From PALSA-1004 sp947474275 (GTDB lineage: Bacteria > Pseudomonadota > Gammaproteobacteria > Burkholderiales > SG8-41): a stretch of DNA of 23,228 bases. Shown piece after piece: positions 7,444-14,226 of this stretch. The stretch is taken from the NCBI GenBank assembly GCA_947474275.1, contig CANJHY010000070.1:1-23228 (forward strand), in the 5' to 3' direction. The notes beneath the pieces were generated by a model, which did no database searches, was not told where the DNA came from, and saw nothing but the letters and a program-made list of their open reading frames with translations. The translations under genes were made by a program, and so were the position numbers. The number at the start of each line of letters is the position of its first letter. Position 1 is the first letter of the stretch.

Positions 7444-7501
7444 ACACCAGGGGACAGACTACGGCTAATCTGAAAAGAAACCGTCGTCTGTCCCCTTGTG
7501 T
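7444..7501. repeat. REP-like long hairpin (GGGGACAGAC type)
   Basis: Two 21-base arms (7444-7464 and 7481-7501) match at 19 of 21 positions as an inverted repeat around a 16-base spacer. The core is GGGGACAGAC and GTCTGTCCCC. It lies between rlmF and the 7514-8287 gene. Palindromes with this core resemble the dispersed repeats linked to REP-associated transposases in betaproteobacteria. It could also stop transcription coming from the 7514-8287 gene. Confidence 0.7.
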
Positions 7502-7513
7502 TTCACTACCCCT

Positions 7514-8287
7514 TTAGTTTACTGTTTGGTCGGTCGTGGAATCACCGGCCCGTTCTAATTCTTCGAGGAACCGCCGCACCCCCTGCCGACGCGCAGAAAA
7601 CACTTTCGCCGTACGAATTGGTAGCGACAACGCCTCGAACCGACGAACCATGCGCTCGCTCAAGTCTTCCCACTTCCCGTCGAGCAGGGTGTAGTCGCAA
7701 TACGTGATCGACATGACCGCATGGTGGATATCGCCAGCGTCGTTCCTGCCTACGATCATTCTCTTATCGAGAACGAGTGGGCGCAACAGTTCCTGCATCA
7801 CCGCGAGTGTGGGCACATGAGTCCGGTGGCCGGTAAAGTTCTTAGCCTGATTTACCGTTTCCACATTCGATCGCACATTGTTGATGTGATCAGCCAGTTC
7901 CTGATTGCACTCGTGCCAAGTGCCGACGAGCCAGTCCCGGTGCGCGGCAATCACCTTCACCAAATTTGCGATCGTGAACGGTCGGAAATCATCGGGGCAT
8001 TCCCTACCGACGGTTAGAAGCAGTTCTATATCGGGCGGCGCCTTTAACCGGACACTTGCAGCGCGCGGACAACTCTCCTGTTTGATCGCCTCGTCTAATT
8101 GAAACAGGGCGAAGTAGATATTAGGCAATACTGCCTCAAAAAATGCCGCTATCTCGTCGGCATGCCGCGGATCCTCCGCGCCGGTGACCTCCGCGAGGTT
8201 AACGTGCGATACGACCACGGCGCCGCCGCTCGCCTTCAGTGCGCGGCGGCTTTTTTTCGTCGGCGCGTTCGGCTCGATTGCATTCAT
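7514..8287 (-). CDS. Hypothetical protein, possibly PIN-like
   Basis: A 257-residue soluble protein starting MNAIEPNAPTKKSRRA at the ATG at 8287; a stop lies 9 codons upstream. No family is recognised with confidence. Visible features are a hydrophobic strand AVVVSHVNLAEVTG (residues 24-37), a segment LPNIYFALFQLDEAIKQE (54-71), a central Lys/His-rich helical part, and DAGDIHHAVMSITYCDYTLLD near residue 187-207. This last pattern (acidic residue, helix, then strand followed by a lone Asp) resembles the second half of PIN/VapC-like nuclease domains. The basic C-terminus ends in FLEELERAGDST. If PIN-like, the usual first-strand aspartate is missing or replaced, so the protein may be N-terminally truncated or inactive. 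No antitoxin-like partner was found next to it, and an IS91 relic lies just upstream. Confidence 0.55.
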   Translation of the reverse strand: MNAIEPNAPTKKSRRALKASGGAVVVSHVNLAEVTGAEDPRHADEIAAFFEAVLPNIYFALFQLDEAIKQESCPRAASVRLKAPPDIELLLTVGRECPDDFRPFTIANLVKVIAAHRDWLVGTWHECNQELADHINNVRSNVETVNQAKNFTGHRTHVPTLAVMQELLRPLVLDKRMIVGRNDAGDIHHAVMSITYCDYTLLDGKWEDLSERMVRRFEALSLPIRTAKVFSARRQGVRRFLEELERAGDSTTDQTVN

Positions 8288-8338
8288 GCTGTCGTTCGCT
8301 CGAATCGGCAGCTACGAACAGGCGGTGGCGAACCAGTT

Positions 8339-8396
8339 GCGAGGAAGGTCTCCAACTGTTCCTGCACCACCTGATAGAGCGTCGTTTCTTCCGGGC
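8339..8396 (-). mobile_element. IS91-family transposase N-terminal relic (short)
   Basis: The - strand encodes PEETTLYQVVQEQLETFLA, matching the N-terminal segment of IS91-family transposases and the longer relic at 15462-15579 (ETTLFQVVQEQLETFLAQVE). Nucleotide similarity between the two is visible over roughly 50 bases. Only about 19 residues remain; the sequence then diverges at about 8338, close to the start of the 7514-8287 gene. Confidence 0.6.
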
Positions 8397-8756
8397 GCCG
8401 CCGCTCTGATCACGAGGAACGAAATCATCAGGGTAAGAGCAACGTGCTGGTATTTCCGCAAAAAGTGAAGTCGCGCCCGGACGCCGCCATCGAATGTCAC
8501 CAACGGCTTGGCGGACTCCTGCGCTATTATCACCGCAAGGCGGCTTGAGTTTTTCGGTGTGGCGAGGCGGGGCGGGGTGCTTTATCGGCGCGCTATTGTG
8601 TCCGCTCGTTTCGGCGGGGACGGTGGCTGCCTTGTGCTCATAAATTCGCGTTCTTTAGTTGGGCAGGGCGACCTACAATCGGAATTCACGGCCATAAAAA
8701 AACTGGTTTGTTATGGAAGTCGGCGCAGATTAGTTTTTTGACCTAACGAGGTAATA
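8397..8756. other. Intergenic stretch without a recognisable gene
   Basis: Short open frames exist on both strands but none shows family features. The base composition shifts from GC-rich to AT-rich at about 8690, just before the next gene. The last bases contain a GAGGT ribosome-binding site (about 8746-8751) for the ATG at 8757. No clear promoter was identified. Confidence 0.4.
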
Positions 8757-9569
8757 ATGCGAATCGTAATTTTGGTATTTTTTTTATTTATTACTGCTAA
8801 CTCTAATGCGAACTCTAGCGAGTCAGTTACAGAAGAAATCATAATTGTAAAAACCACCACCGGATATCAACAACAGGGGGTTTTATCAAAGACAAAAGAA
8901 ACAACAGCCCCCAAAAAGTTAATTGTCCTTGTCTCAGGGAGCCCTAGTGTCACAAGACCGCGTGTTGATGAGAATGGAAAAATTACCACACGCCAGAACG
9001 GTAATTTCCTCGTTCGCTCACGTCATTATCTTCTTTCAGCTCAAGTAATAACTCTTCTCTTAGATTGTCGCTCAGATTTTGATTCTGCTTGTCCAGATGA
9101 TTACCAGGCTTCATTAGAACGAGCAAAAGACATTGAAGATCTGGTTACCGAAGTAAAGCGACTCTTTACTTCAATTAACGAGGTATGGGCTGTTTCAACT
9201 AGTAGAGGGACAATAACCACTGCTGGATTACTAAAACATAAAGGTGGCAGTTATGCTGGAATCGTCCACACAGCGGGAACATATGGAATTGCAATAGATC
9301 AAGGTGTTGATTTCGGTCCATATAAGACCCCTCAATTTATTTTCCATCACAAAGATGATCCCTGTAGATACACATATCACCGAGATGCAGAAAGGTTGTC
9401 AGAAAAATGGGAAATCAAATTAGTAACTGTTAGGGGTGGGACTGGATTCAGAGGTGACGCTTGTCAAGCATTTACTCAGCACGGATTTACAGGAAGAGAA
9501 GAAAAAGTTTCTTTGGCAATTAGACATTTAGTAGAGACTAGTGCTGTAGATAAAAACGAAATTGATTAA
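8757..9569 (+). CDS. Secreted alpha/beta-hydrolase-like protein, AT-rich
   Basis: A 270-residue protein with an N-terminal signal peptide (MRIVILVFFLFITANSNA, cleavage near residue 18-20). Next come a strand LIVLVSGSPS (55-64) and a nucleophile-elbow-like motif AVSTSRGT (S149 as likely nucleophile, in the S-x-S-x-G pattern). FIFHHKDDPC (D200/D201) sits where a hydrolase Asp would lie, and TQHGF (H242) near the C-terminus is the likely catalytic histidine. Two cysteine pairs (C104/C112 and C203/C236) could form disulfides. The order Ser-Asp-His and spacing fit an alpha/beta-hydrolase, but no specific family is assigned. Codon use is strongly AT-biased (many AAA, ATT, TTA, GAA), unlike every neighbour, which signals recent horizontal transfer. 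It is monocistronic, with a terminator-like hairpin after it. Confidence 0.7.
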   Translation: MRIVILVFFLFITANSNANSSESVTEEIIIVKTTTGYQQQGVLSKTKETTAPKKLIVLVSGSPSVTRPRVDENGKITTRQNGNFLVRSRHYLLSAQVITLLLDCRSDFDSACPDDYQASLERAKDIEDLVTEVKRLFTSINEVWAVSTSRGTITTAGLLKHKGGSYAGIVHTAGTYGIAIDQGVDFGPYKTPQFIFHHKDDPCRYTYHRDAERLSEKWEIKLVTVRGGTGFRGDACQAFTQHGFTGREEKVSLAIRHLVETSAVDKNEID

Positions 9570-9603
9570 TCTATTCGTAAATATTTTATTTTCAGAACGG
9601 GTG

Positions 9604-9625
9604 AAGGGGTAATCCCCCCCTTTTT
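9604..9625 (+). terminator. Likely intrinsic terminator after the AT-rich hydrolase gene
   Basis: AAGGGG (9604-9609) can pair with CCCCTT (9617-9622), and the arm runs into a T-run (9621-9625). It lies 35 bases after the stop codon. The stem is short, so confidence is moderate. Confidence 0.4.
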
Positions 9626-9645
9626 AACATCAGCCAGAAGTGGGG

Positions 9646-9783
9646 TTAAGCAGCGCGCTTCAATTTCTGCATGGGCGTGATGCCGCCCAGCGCCATATTC
9701 GGTCGTTCGTGATTGTAAGTCCATAGCCAGCGGCTGGCCGATTCCTGCACTTCGTTTATCGAGTCGAACAGATACTGCCCCAG
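9646..9783 (-). mobile_element. IS3-family transposase C-terminal relic
   Basis: The - strand reads LGQYLFDSINEVQES, SRWLWTYNHERPNMALGGIT and PMQKLKRAA, then a stop at 9646-9648. This is the highly conserved end of the OrfB/integrase-type transposase of IS3-family elements. Only the last 45 or so residues survive; the catalytic DDE residues are gone. It marks the border between the AT-rich hydrolase gene and the next serine-hydrolase gene, consistent with past IS-mediated rearrangement. Confidence 0.8.
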
Positions 9784-9823
9784 CGGACGAATGAACAATC
9801 GATGACAACAACAGAGTCCATCC

Positions 9824-10993
9824 ATGTTTCCTATGAATAAATCCCCCTTTTCAGGGAGGGGCGCATTCGTAACCGCTCTCGCGTTGATCTTCACATCATC
9901 CGCCATGGCGCAGTTCAATTGCCTTAATACTTTTTCAAATCAGCAGCACAAATATTTGCACAACACAGCGCGGGCCGCGAGCGATCCATTTACGTTAATA
10001 CCAGGCCCACCACTTGGTGCCATAAGCTACAAGGTCGGAGAGGAGACATTCGCGCTAGAGGAATATCTGACCAAATTCTGCGTTACAGGTTTTCTCGTAA
10101 TGAAAGAGGACAAAATAGTCTTCGAGCGCTACTTGCAGGGTCACAAAGCATCGGACACCCTGTTTTCCGCATCCATGTCGAAGACGATTTTCGCGCTACT
10201 GGTCGGTATTGCGGTGGGGCAAGGAAAGCTGTCGTTACAGGATCGTGTAGTAACCGTGTTACCGGACTTTCAAGACAGCGCCTTCGCTGATGCAACTGTA
10301 GAGAATTTACTGCGCATGTCCTCTGGGGTCGTACTTGTGGATTCATATGAGCGCGACAATAAAGGGGACAATCAAGCGACAAACCCAATGATTTCACCGC
10401 GACAGAACGTACGAAGCTTTCTGCGAGACAAGAGAGACAGGACGGGTCCCCATGGCAAGGTATTCTCTTACAACGGTGTTCAGACAGCTATGCTGGCGCA
10501 GATGCTGTCTGAGCGCCTGGGTACGAACTTAACGAGTTATCTTGAAAACCAACTCTGGCAACCGATGGGTGCTGAGATGCCTGGGTACTGGATCAAGAAC
10601 TGGCGGGGAGAAGAAGGTGCGCAGGGGCAATTTAATGCCTCGTTACGAGACTATGCGCGACTTGGCTATTTAATGATGAATCAAGGGCGAATCGGCGAGA
10701 AGCAACTTGTGCCTGCGGAGTGGATAGTTCAGATGACGGAATTGCGTCGTGATCAACCACAACCAAAAACATTACCCCACTATGGACTGCACGTTTGGAT
10801 TCCTCAAGCTGCCGAGGGTAGATCCACATTCAATGGCGTGAACGGCCAGTTCATTTTCGTAGATCCGGTTGCACGCGTAGTTATCGTGCACACGGGCAAT
10901 AGTCCGCAGGCAGCCTTCCATGGGAACGCGCATGTGTTTCCACTAAGAAATGCAATCGTCAAGCAATTGGCCGGAGAGAGGACATTGAAGTGA
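9824..10993 (+). CDS. Secreted serine hydrolase, beta-lactamase/penicillin-binding (class C-like) family
   Basis: A 389-residue protein with a signal peptide (hydrophobic FVTALALIFTSSAMA, cleavage near residue 29). The ATG at 9833 (MNKSPFSGRG) is an equally plausible start, since neither has a clear ribosome-binding site. Active-site motifs are in family order: SxxK as S117-M-S-K120 in FSASMSKTIFALLVG, a tyrosine motif in KVFSYNGVQTAMLAQ (Y216), LRDYARLGYLMMNQGR, and a C-terminal NGVNGQFIFVDP strand replacing the KTG/HxG element. Relatives include esterases, D-aminopeptidases and 6-aminohexanoate-oligomer hydrolases, so the substrate cannot be read from sequence. A true beta-lactamase is not the most likely role. 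GC content is intermediate between the AT-rich neighbour and the rest of the window, so it may belong to the same acquired island. Confidence 0.85.
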   Translation: MFPMNKSPFSGRGAFVTALALIFTSSAMAQFNCLNTFSNQQHKYLHNTARAASDPFTLIPGPPLGAISYKVGEETFALEEYLTKFCVTGFLVMKEDKIVFERYLQGHKASDTLFSASMSKTIFALLVGIAVGQGKLSLQDRVVTVLPDFQDSAFADATVENLLRMSSGVVLVDSYERDNKGDNQATNPMISPRQNVRSFLRDKRDRTGPHGKVFSYNGVQTAMLAQMLSERLGTNLTSYLENQLWQPMGAEMPGYWIKNWRGEEGAQGQFNASLRDYARLGYLMMNQGRIGEKQLVPAEWIVQMTELRRDQPQPKTLPHYGLHVWIPQAAEGRSTFNGVNGQFIFVDPVARVVIVHTGNSPQAAFHGNAHVFPLRNAIVKQLAGERTLK

Positions 10994-11248
10994 AGTTCTC
11001 TGGTGATGTTCTCTTCTATATTCTCAATCCCCACCGCCCGACCAAATTACTTCTCGAACCTGCGGCCTGTAAGTCATTGAAAATACTCGAAGTGGCGTCG
11101 CGAGCGCTCGCGTCCCTACTGATAACAGAGAGAGGAATTTGCGGGAATCGGAGCGGAAATCGGGCTGTCGGTGATCACATGAGCACGCATCACTCGCGGG
11201 CTATCGTTCGGGCCCGATCTACATCCGCGATTCAAGGGTCACAACGAC

Positions 11249-11271
11249 GGAGTCAGGCCTTTATCTTATAG
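11249..11271 (+). repeat. Left inverted repeat of the RAYT unit
   Basis: A 23-base sequence (core GTCAGGCCTTTA) that matches the reverse complement of 12202-12224 at 21 of 23 positions. It overlaps the stop codon and last codons of the transposase gene, so it also encodes the C-terminal residues YKIKA. Confidence 0.8.
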
Positions 11272-12179
11272 TGATCAATGATCTGCCTCAAAGGCTCGCG
11301 TACCGTTGCCCGCTCAATCTCAGTCTGGATCTGAGACACGCGTGCCACAGAAATACCGGCACGTTTAGCGACCGCTGCCAATGGCTGATTTGCCGCCCGG
11401 CGCAACAAATATACCGCCGCCTTGAATGCCTCCGGGTGGTTTCTATGCAAGGTTTTTCCATTTGGCAATCGATACGCTTTGGCCACCGCCGCCTCGACTG
11501 CTTCAGGTGTCGGACGCTGCGGCTGCAAGTGACTACGCGCAATGCCTGATACCCGCTGTGACGGCAGACGCCGTTGCATTTGGCCGAGGAAGTCCTCGTT
11601 CCCGAGGTAAATCTGTCCGCGCAATTGCTCCCAAGGAGATGCCTGGTCCACGCCCTGCGCCACAAACCGACGATACTTAGCGCGGCCCCCAAACAGTGCC
11701 CGCACCTCCTCACCCGCCAGCCACGCTGGTTTCGGAGCGTCTCCCACGGTTGCCGCGTAACTGGACCACTCCCACTGATCGACCCGCTTCACGGCCTTGG
11801 CGCGCACGGGATTTAGTACGATGTAACGGCACAACTCCTGCAAATAGGCGTTCTTGTCCACCACAATCGCTTTGTAACGCCCCTGCAGCAGATGCCCCAC
11901 CCGCCGGTGACGGCGGTTGAACGCCTGCGTGTAGACACCATTTATGCGTCGCATCCCCACCACCAGGTTGGGCTCTGGAGTTTCGATCAGCAGGTGGTAA
12001 TGATTGTCCATCAGACAGTACGCGTAGCAGATCCAGCCTTGCTGCTCGATCTCTTTGCCTAACAGATCGATAAAGCGGTGACGGTCATCCGCATCGAGGA
12101 AAATCTTCTGCCGCGCGTTACCGCGCGCCGTCAAATGATACAGCGCACCTGCGAATTCCAACCGGAGCGGACGGGCCAT
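11253..12179 (-). CDS. REP-associated tyrosine transposase (RAYT, Y1-type HUH)
   Basis: A 308-residue protein starting MARPLRLEFAGALYHLTARG, the standard RAYT opening. The HUH motif is HYH (60-62) in LMDNHYHLLIE; QGRYKAIVVDKNAYLQELC and RYIVLNPVRAK (about 118-128) follow, where the catalytic tyrosine is expected (probably Y119). EWSSYAATVG continues the family pattern. The C-terminal third is an extension with a helix-turn-helix-like AKRAGISVARVSQIQ, common in longer RAYTs. These enzymes nick single-stranded DNA at REP hairpins and are thought to spread REP sequences rather than to move as ordinary IS elements. All key motifs are present, so it may be active. GC content is typical of the host. 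Confidence 0.92.
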   Translation of the reverse strand: MARPLRLEFAGALYHLTARGNARQKIFLDADDRHRFIDLLGKEIEQQGWICYAYCLMDNHYHLLIETPEPNLVVGMRRINGVYTQAFNRRHRRVGHLLQGRYKAIVVDKNAYLQELCRYIVLNPVRAKAVKRVDQWEWSSYAATVGDAPKPAWLAGEEVRALFGGRAKYRRFVAQGVDQASPWEQLRGQIYLGNEDFLGQMQRRLPSQRVSGIARSHLQPQRPTPEAVEAAVAKAYRLPNGKTLHRNHPEAFKAAVYLLRRAANQPLAAVAKRAGISVARVSQIQTEIERATVREPLRQIIDHYKIKA

Positions 12180-12201
12180 GTCTCAGCATAGCCGATCCAT
12201 A

Positions 12202-12224
12202 CTATAAGGTAAAGGCCTGACCCC
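12202..12224 (+). repeat. Right inverted repeat of the RAYT unit
   Basis: Reverse-complement partner of 11249-11271 (21 of 23 positions match; it ends GGCCTGACCCC). It lies 22 bases upstream of the transposase start codon. Confidence 0.8.
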
Positions 12225-12400
12225 GATGTTGCGGACCAGCGCCTTGCGGTGGTTCTCCTGCAGTTGCTGGTAGGTGGTGCGCGCGCGGTCCAGGGCCTGC
12301 GGCGAGAGCCACTTCTGCGCGGCCAGGTCCTGCGCGCTTCTAGTCCTCGGCCGCCTGCTGCAGCTGCACGCTGTAGGCCGCGCGAGCAAAGTATAGCCCC
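12225..12400 (-). pseudogene. Relic of a periplasmic adaptor (HlyD/RND membrane-fusion) coiled coil
   Basis: The - strand holds AAYSVQLQQAAED in one frame and AQDLAAQKWLSPQALDRARTT then YQQLQENHRKALVRNIG in another. Together they resemble the coiled-coil hairpin of membrane-fusion proteins of efflux systems. A small deletion (about two bases) and an in-frame TAG near 12341-12343 separate the halves. The fragment ends exactly at the right inverted repeat of the RAYT unit. Assignment rests on about 55 residues, so the family call is tentative. Confidence 0.4.
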
Positions 12401-12436
12401 GTTCCTCCTGCCGAAGCCGGCTGCCGCGGGTCGGCG

Positions 12437-14077
12437 TTACTGCGGAAAACCGAACACGTTGGCCGGCTCGTCCGTCTGCGGGCGGTTGCGGGGGATGCGG
12501 TTCACGGCGGCGAGCACCGGCGGCGCGACGCGATAGAGGAGGTTGCGGTGCGCATCGCTCAGGGTGAGGCCGGCGCGCGCAACCGCGGCATCGACGATGG
12601 TGCGGGTGGGCCCGTCGATGTCGACCTTCAGGGCTTCCGCCGCGGGCGCCGTCAGCAACGGCGCCTGCGCGCCCGGCGTGAGTTGCGGCCGGCGGCGGCG
12701 CCAGTCGGTTGCCTGTTCGTAGGCGTGGCCCGCGTTCAACACCGTGGCTTCATTGAACGGCCGGCCGACCAGTTGCATCGCCAGCGGCAGCCCGTCATCG
12801 GTGTATCCATTGCACACGACCAATGCCGGCCCGGCCGACACGCTGAAAGGCGTGTAGATGTTCGGCTTCTCCCATTTGTCCGAGAAGCCCGAACCGATCA
12901 GTGTATCGAGGCGTGCCGCCGGCGCTGCGCTGGCGGTCAGCAGCACGTCGAACTGTTCGTAGAGCGGCGTCATCTCGTCGACCATGCGCCGCCGTTCGCG
13001 CTGCGCCCGCACGTAGTCGGCCGCCGTGAACAGGAAGCCGGGCAGGTTGCGCCCCACGAAGTCCGCGCCGAAATCCTGCAGGCGCTCGCGCATCGCCTGC
13101 TCGTGGATCACCACCAGTTCCGCCTTGGCGATCACCATCTTCACGTCGTTGTAGGCTTGGCGCGTGCGCATCCGCGCCACGCCGATCGTTGCACCGAGCG
13201 CGCGGAACACGTCGATCGCGCCTTCCATCGCGCGCGCCATCGCAGGCGGGGTGGGGCCCTCGTCTTCCCAGAAATGCCGCACCACGCCGATGCGCAGCCC
13301 GCGGATGTCGCCCGTCAGAGCCTTCGCGTAGTCGGGCAAGGCGTGCTGCGCGCTCGTCGGGTCCTTCGGGTCGTGGCCCGCGATGGCCTGCAGCACGAGC
13401 GCGCAGTCCTCCACCGTCCATGCCATGGGGCCGCAGTGGTCGAAGGTGAAGGAGTTCGGAATCACGCCCTTGCGGCTGACGAGCCCATAGGTCGGCTTGA
13501 GACCGGCGAGCCCGCACAAGGCGGACGGGATACGGATGGACCCGCCGGTGTCGGTGCCAAGCGCCGCCGGTATGAAGCCCGCCGCTACGGCCGCGCCGGA
13601 ACCCGAACTTGAACCGCCGGTGAAATGCGCTGTGTTCCAGGGATTGCGCGCGGGCGGCCACGGCAGGTCGAGCGATGGGCCGCCGCTCGCGTACTCGTGC
13701 GTGGCCAGTTTGCCCAGCAGCACCGCGCCCGCATCGAGCAGCCGTTGCGCGGCAGTGGCCGTGGTGGCGGGCACGTTGTCGAGGCCCAGCTTCGAATGTC
13801 CGGTGGTGCGGATGCCGGCGGTGTCGTAGATGTCTTTCAGGCCGAAGGGGATGCCGTGCAGCGGGCCTCGGTGGCGCCCCTTGGCGATTTCCACCTCCGC
13901 CGTGCGGGCCTGCTCGAGGGCCCGTTCGTTAGTCCGCGTGATGAACGCGTTCACCTGCGCGTCCAGCGCATCGGCACGCGCCATCAGCGCCTGCGTGTAC
14001 TCCACCGGCGATAGCTCGCGGGAGGCGATCAGCCGGGCGGCTTCCGCCAGTGTCAGGAAATGAAGGTCTGCAGGCAT
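12437..14077 (-). CDS. Amidase (amidase-signature family)
   Basis: A 546-residue enzyme with the full Lys-Ser-Ser triad of amidase-signature hydrolases: K81 in GIPFGLKDIYDTAG, S157 in FTGGSSSGSGAAVA (cis-serine) and nucleophile S180 in LGTDTGGSIRIPSALCG. The order and spacing (76 and 23 residues) are canonical, so it should be active. It lacks a signal peptide, so it should hydrolyse a carboxamide in the cytoplasm. The substrate is not predictable: GatA-like annotations are common but unlikely here, since no gatB or gatC is near. Beyond the usual end (about residue 465) it carries an extra 80 residues (PLLTAPAAEALKVDIDGPTR onwards). The gene is divergent from a Bug receptor across a 149-base gap, an arrangement suggesting coupled uptake and hydrolysis of an amide or its acid. 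Start ATG at 14077. Confidence 0.92.
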   Translation of the reverse strand: MPADLHFLTLAEAARLIASRELSPVEYTQALMARADALDAQVNAFITRTNERALEQARTAEVEIAKGRHRGPLHGIPFGLKDIYDTAGIRTTGHSKLGLDNVPATTATAAQRLLDAGAVLLGKLATHEYASGGPSLDLPWPPARNPWNTAHFTGGSSSGSGAAVAAGFIPAALGTDTGGSIRIPSALCGLAGLKPTYGLVSRKGVIPNSFTFDHCGPMAWTVEDCALVLQAIAGHDPKDPTSAQHALPDYAKALTGDIRGLRIGVVRHFWEDEGPTPPAMARAMEGAIDVFRALGATIGVARMRTRQAYNDVKMVIAKAELVVIHEQAMRERLQDFGADFVGRNLPGFLFTAADYVRAQRERRRMVDEMTPLYEQFDVLLTASAAPAARLDTLIGSGFSDKWEKPNIYTPFSVSAGPALVVCNGYTDDGLPLAMQLVGRPFNEATVLNAGHAYEQATDWRRRRPQLTPGAQAPLLTAPAAEALKVDIDGPTRTIVDAAVARAGLTLSDAHRNLLYRVAPPVLAAVNRIPRNRPQTDEPANVFGFPQ

Positions 14078-14156
14078 GCGTCGATCTGGTGAATGGCGGG
14101 GATACGGTGCAACGAAATGGTGGGTGCGGACGTGCGGCGTAGTGAGAGCGTTATTG

Positions 14157-14168
14157 CCATTATAATGG
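14157..14168. promoter_or_regulatory. Palindromic TATAAT box in the divergent amidase/Bug intergenic region
   Basis: CCATTATAATGG is a perfect 12-base palindrome, placing a consensus -10 hexamer TATAAT on both strands. It lies 58 bases before the + strand Bug start and 79 bases before the - strand amidase start. No good -35 element is visible on either strand, so activator-dependent or coincidental use is possible. Confidence 0.35.
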
Positions 14169-14226
14169 TCTGCTTCCCGCGACGATAATCGGGTGGTCTG
14201 ATTTTTTGCCGGAGCGTGGTTGCGCC

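Larger units (their letters stand above)
11249..12224 (-). mobile_element. REP-associated tyrosine transposase unit with flanking inverted repeats
   Basis: The unit comprises the transposase gene (11253-12179) plus 23-bp near-perfect inverted repeats at both ends. The right repeat is followed directly by a decayed adaptor-protein fragment, which suggests that the unit landed in, or was joined to, an already existing gene. It appears intact. Confidence 0.75.

Noticed and set aside
9824..10993. Antibiotic-resistance beta-lactamase
   Set aside because: SxxK and Tyr motifs show the fold, but the C-terminal KTG motif is replaced and the sequence looks more like esterase or peptidase relatives, so resistance is not supported.
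12548..13612. Long open frame (354 codons) on the + strand inside the amidase
   Set aside because: It is antisense to a complete amidase with all catalytic residues; its Arg/His-rich composition is typical of a GC-rich shadow frame.
12437..14077. GatA subunit of Asp/Glu-tRNA amidotransferase
   Set aside because: No gatB or gatC nearby, an atypical 80-residue C-terminal extension and a Bug receptor as neighbour favour a catabolic amidase.
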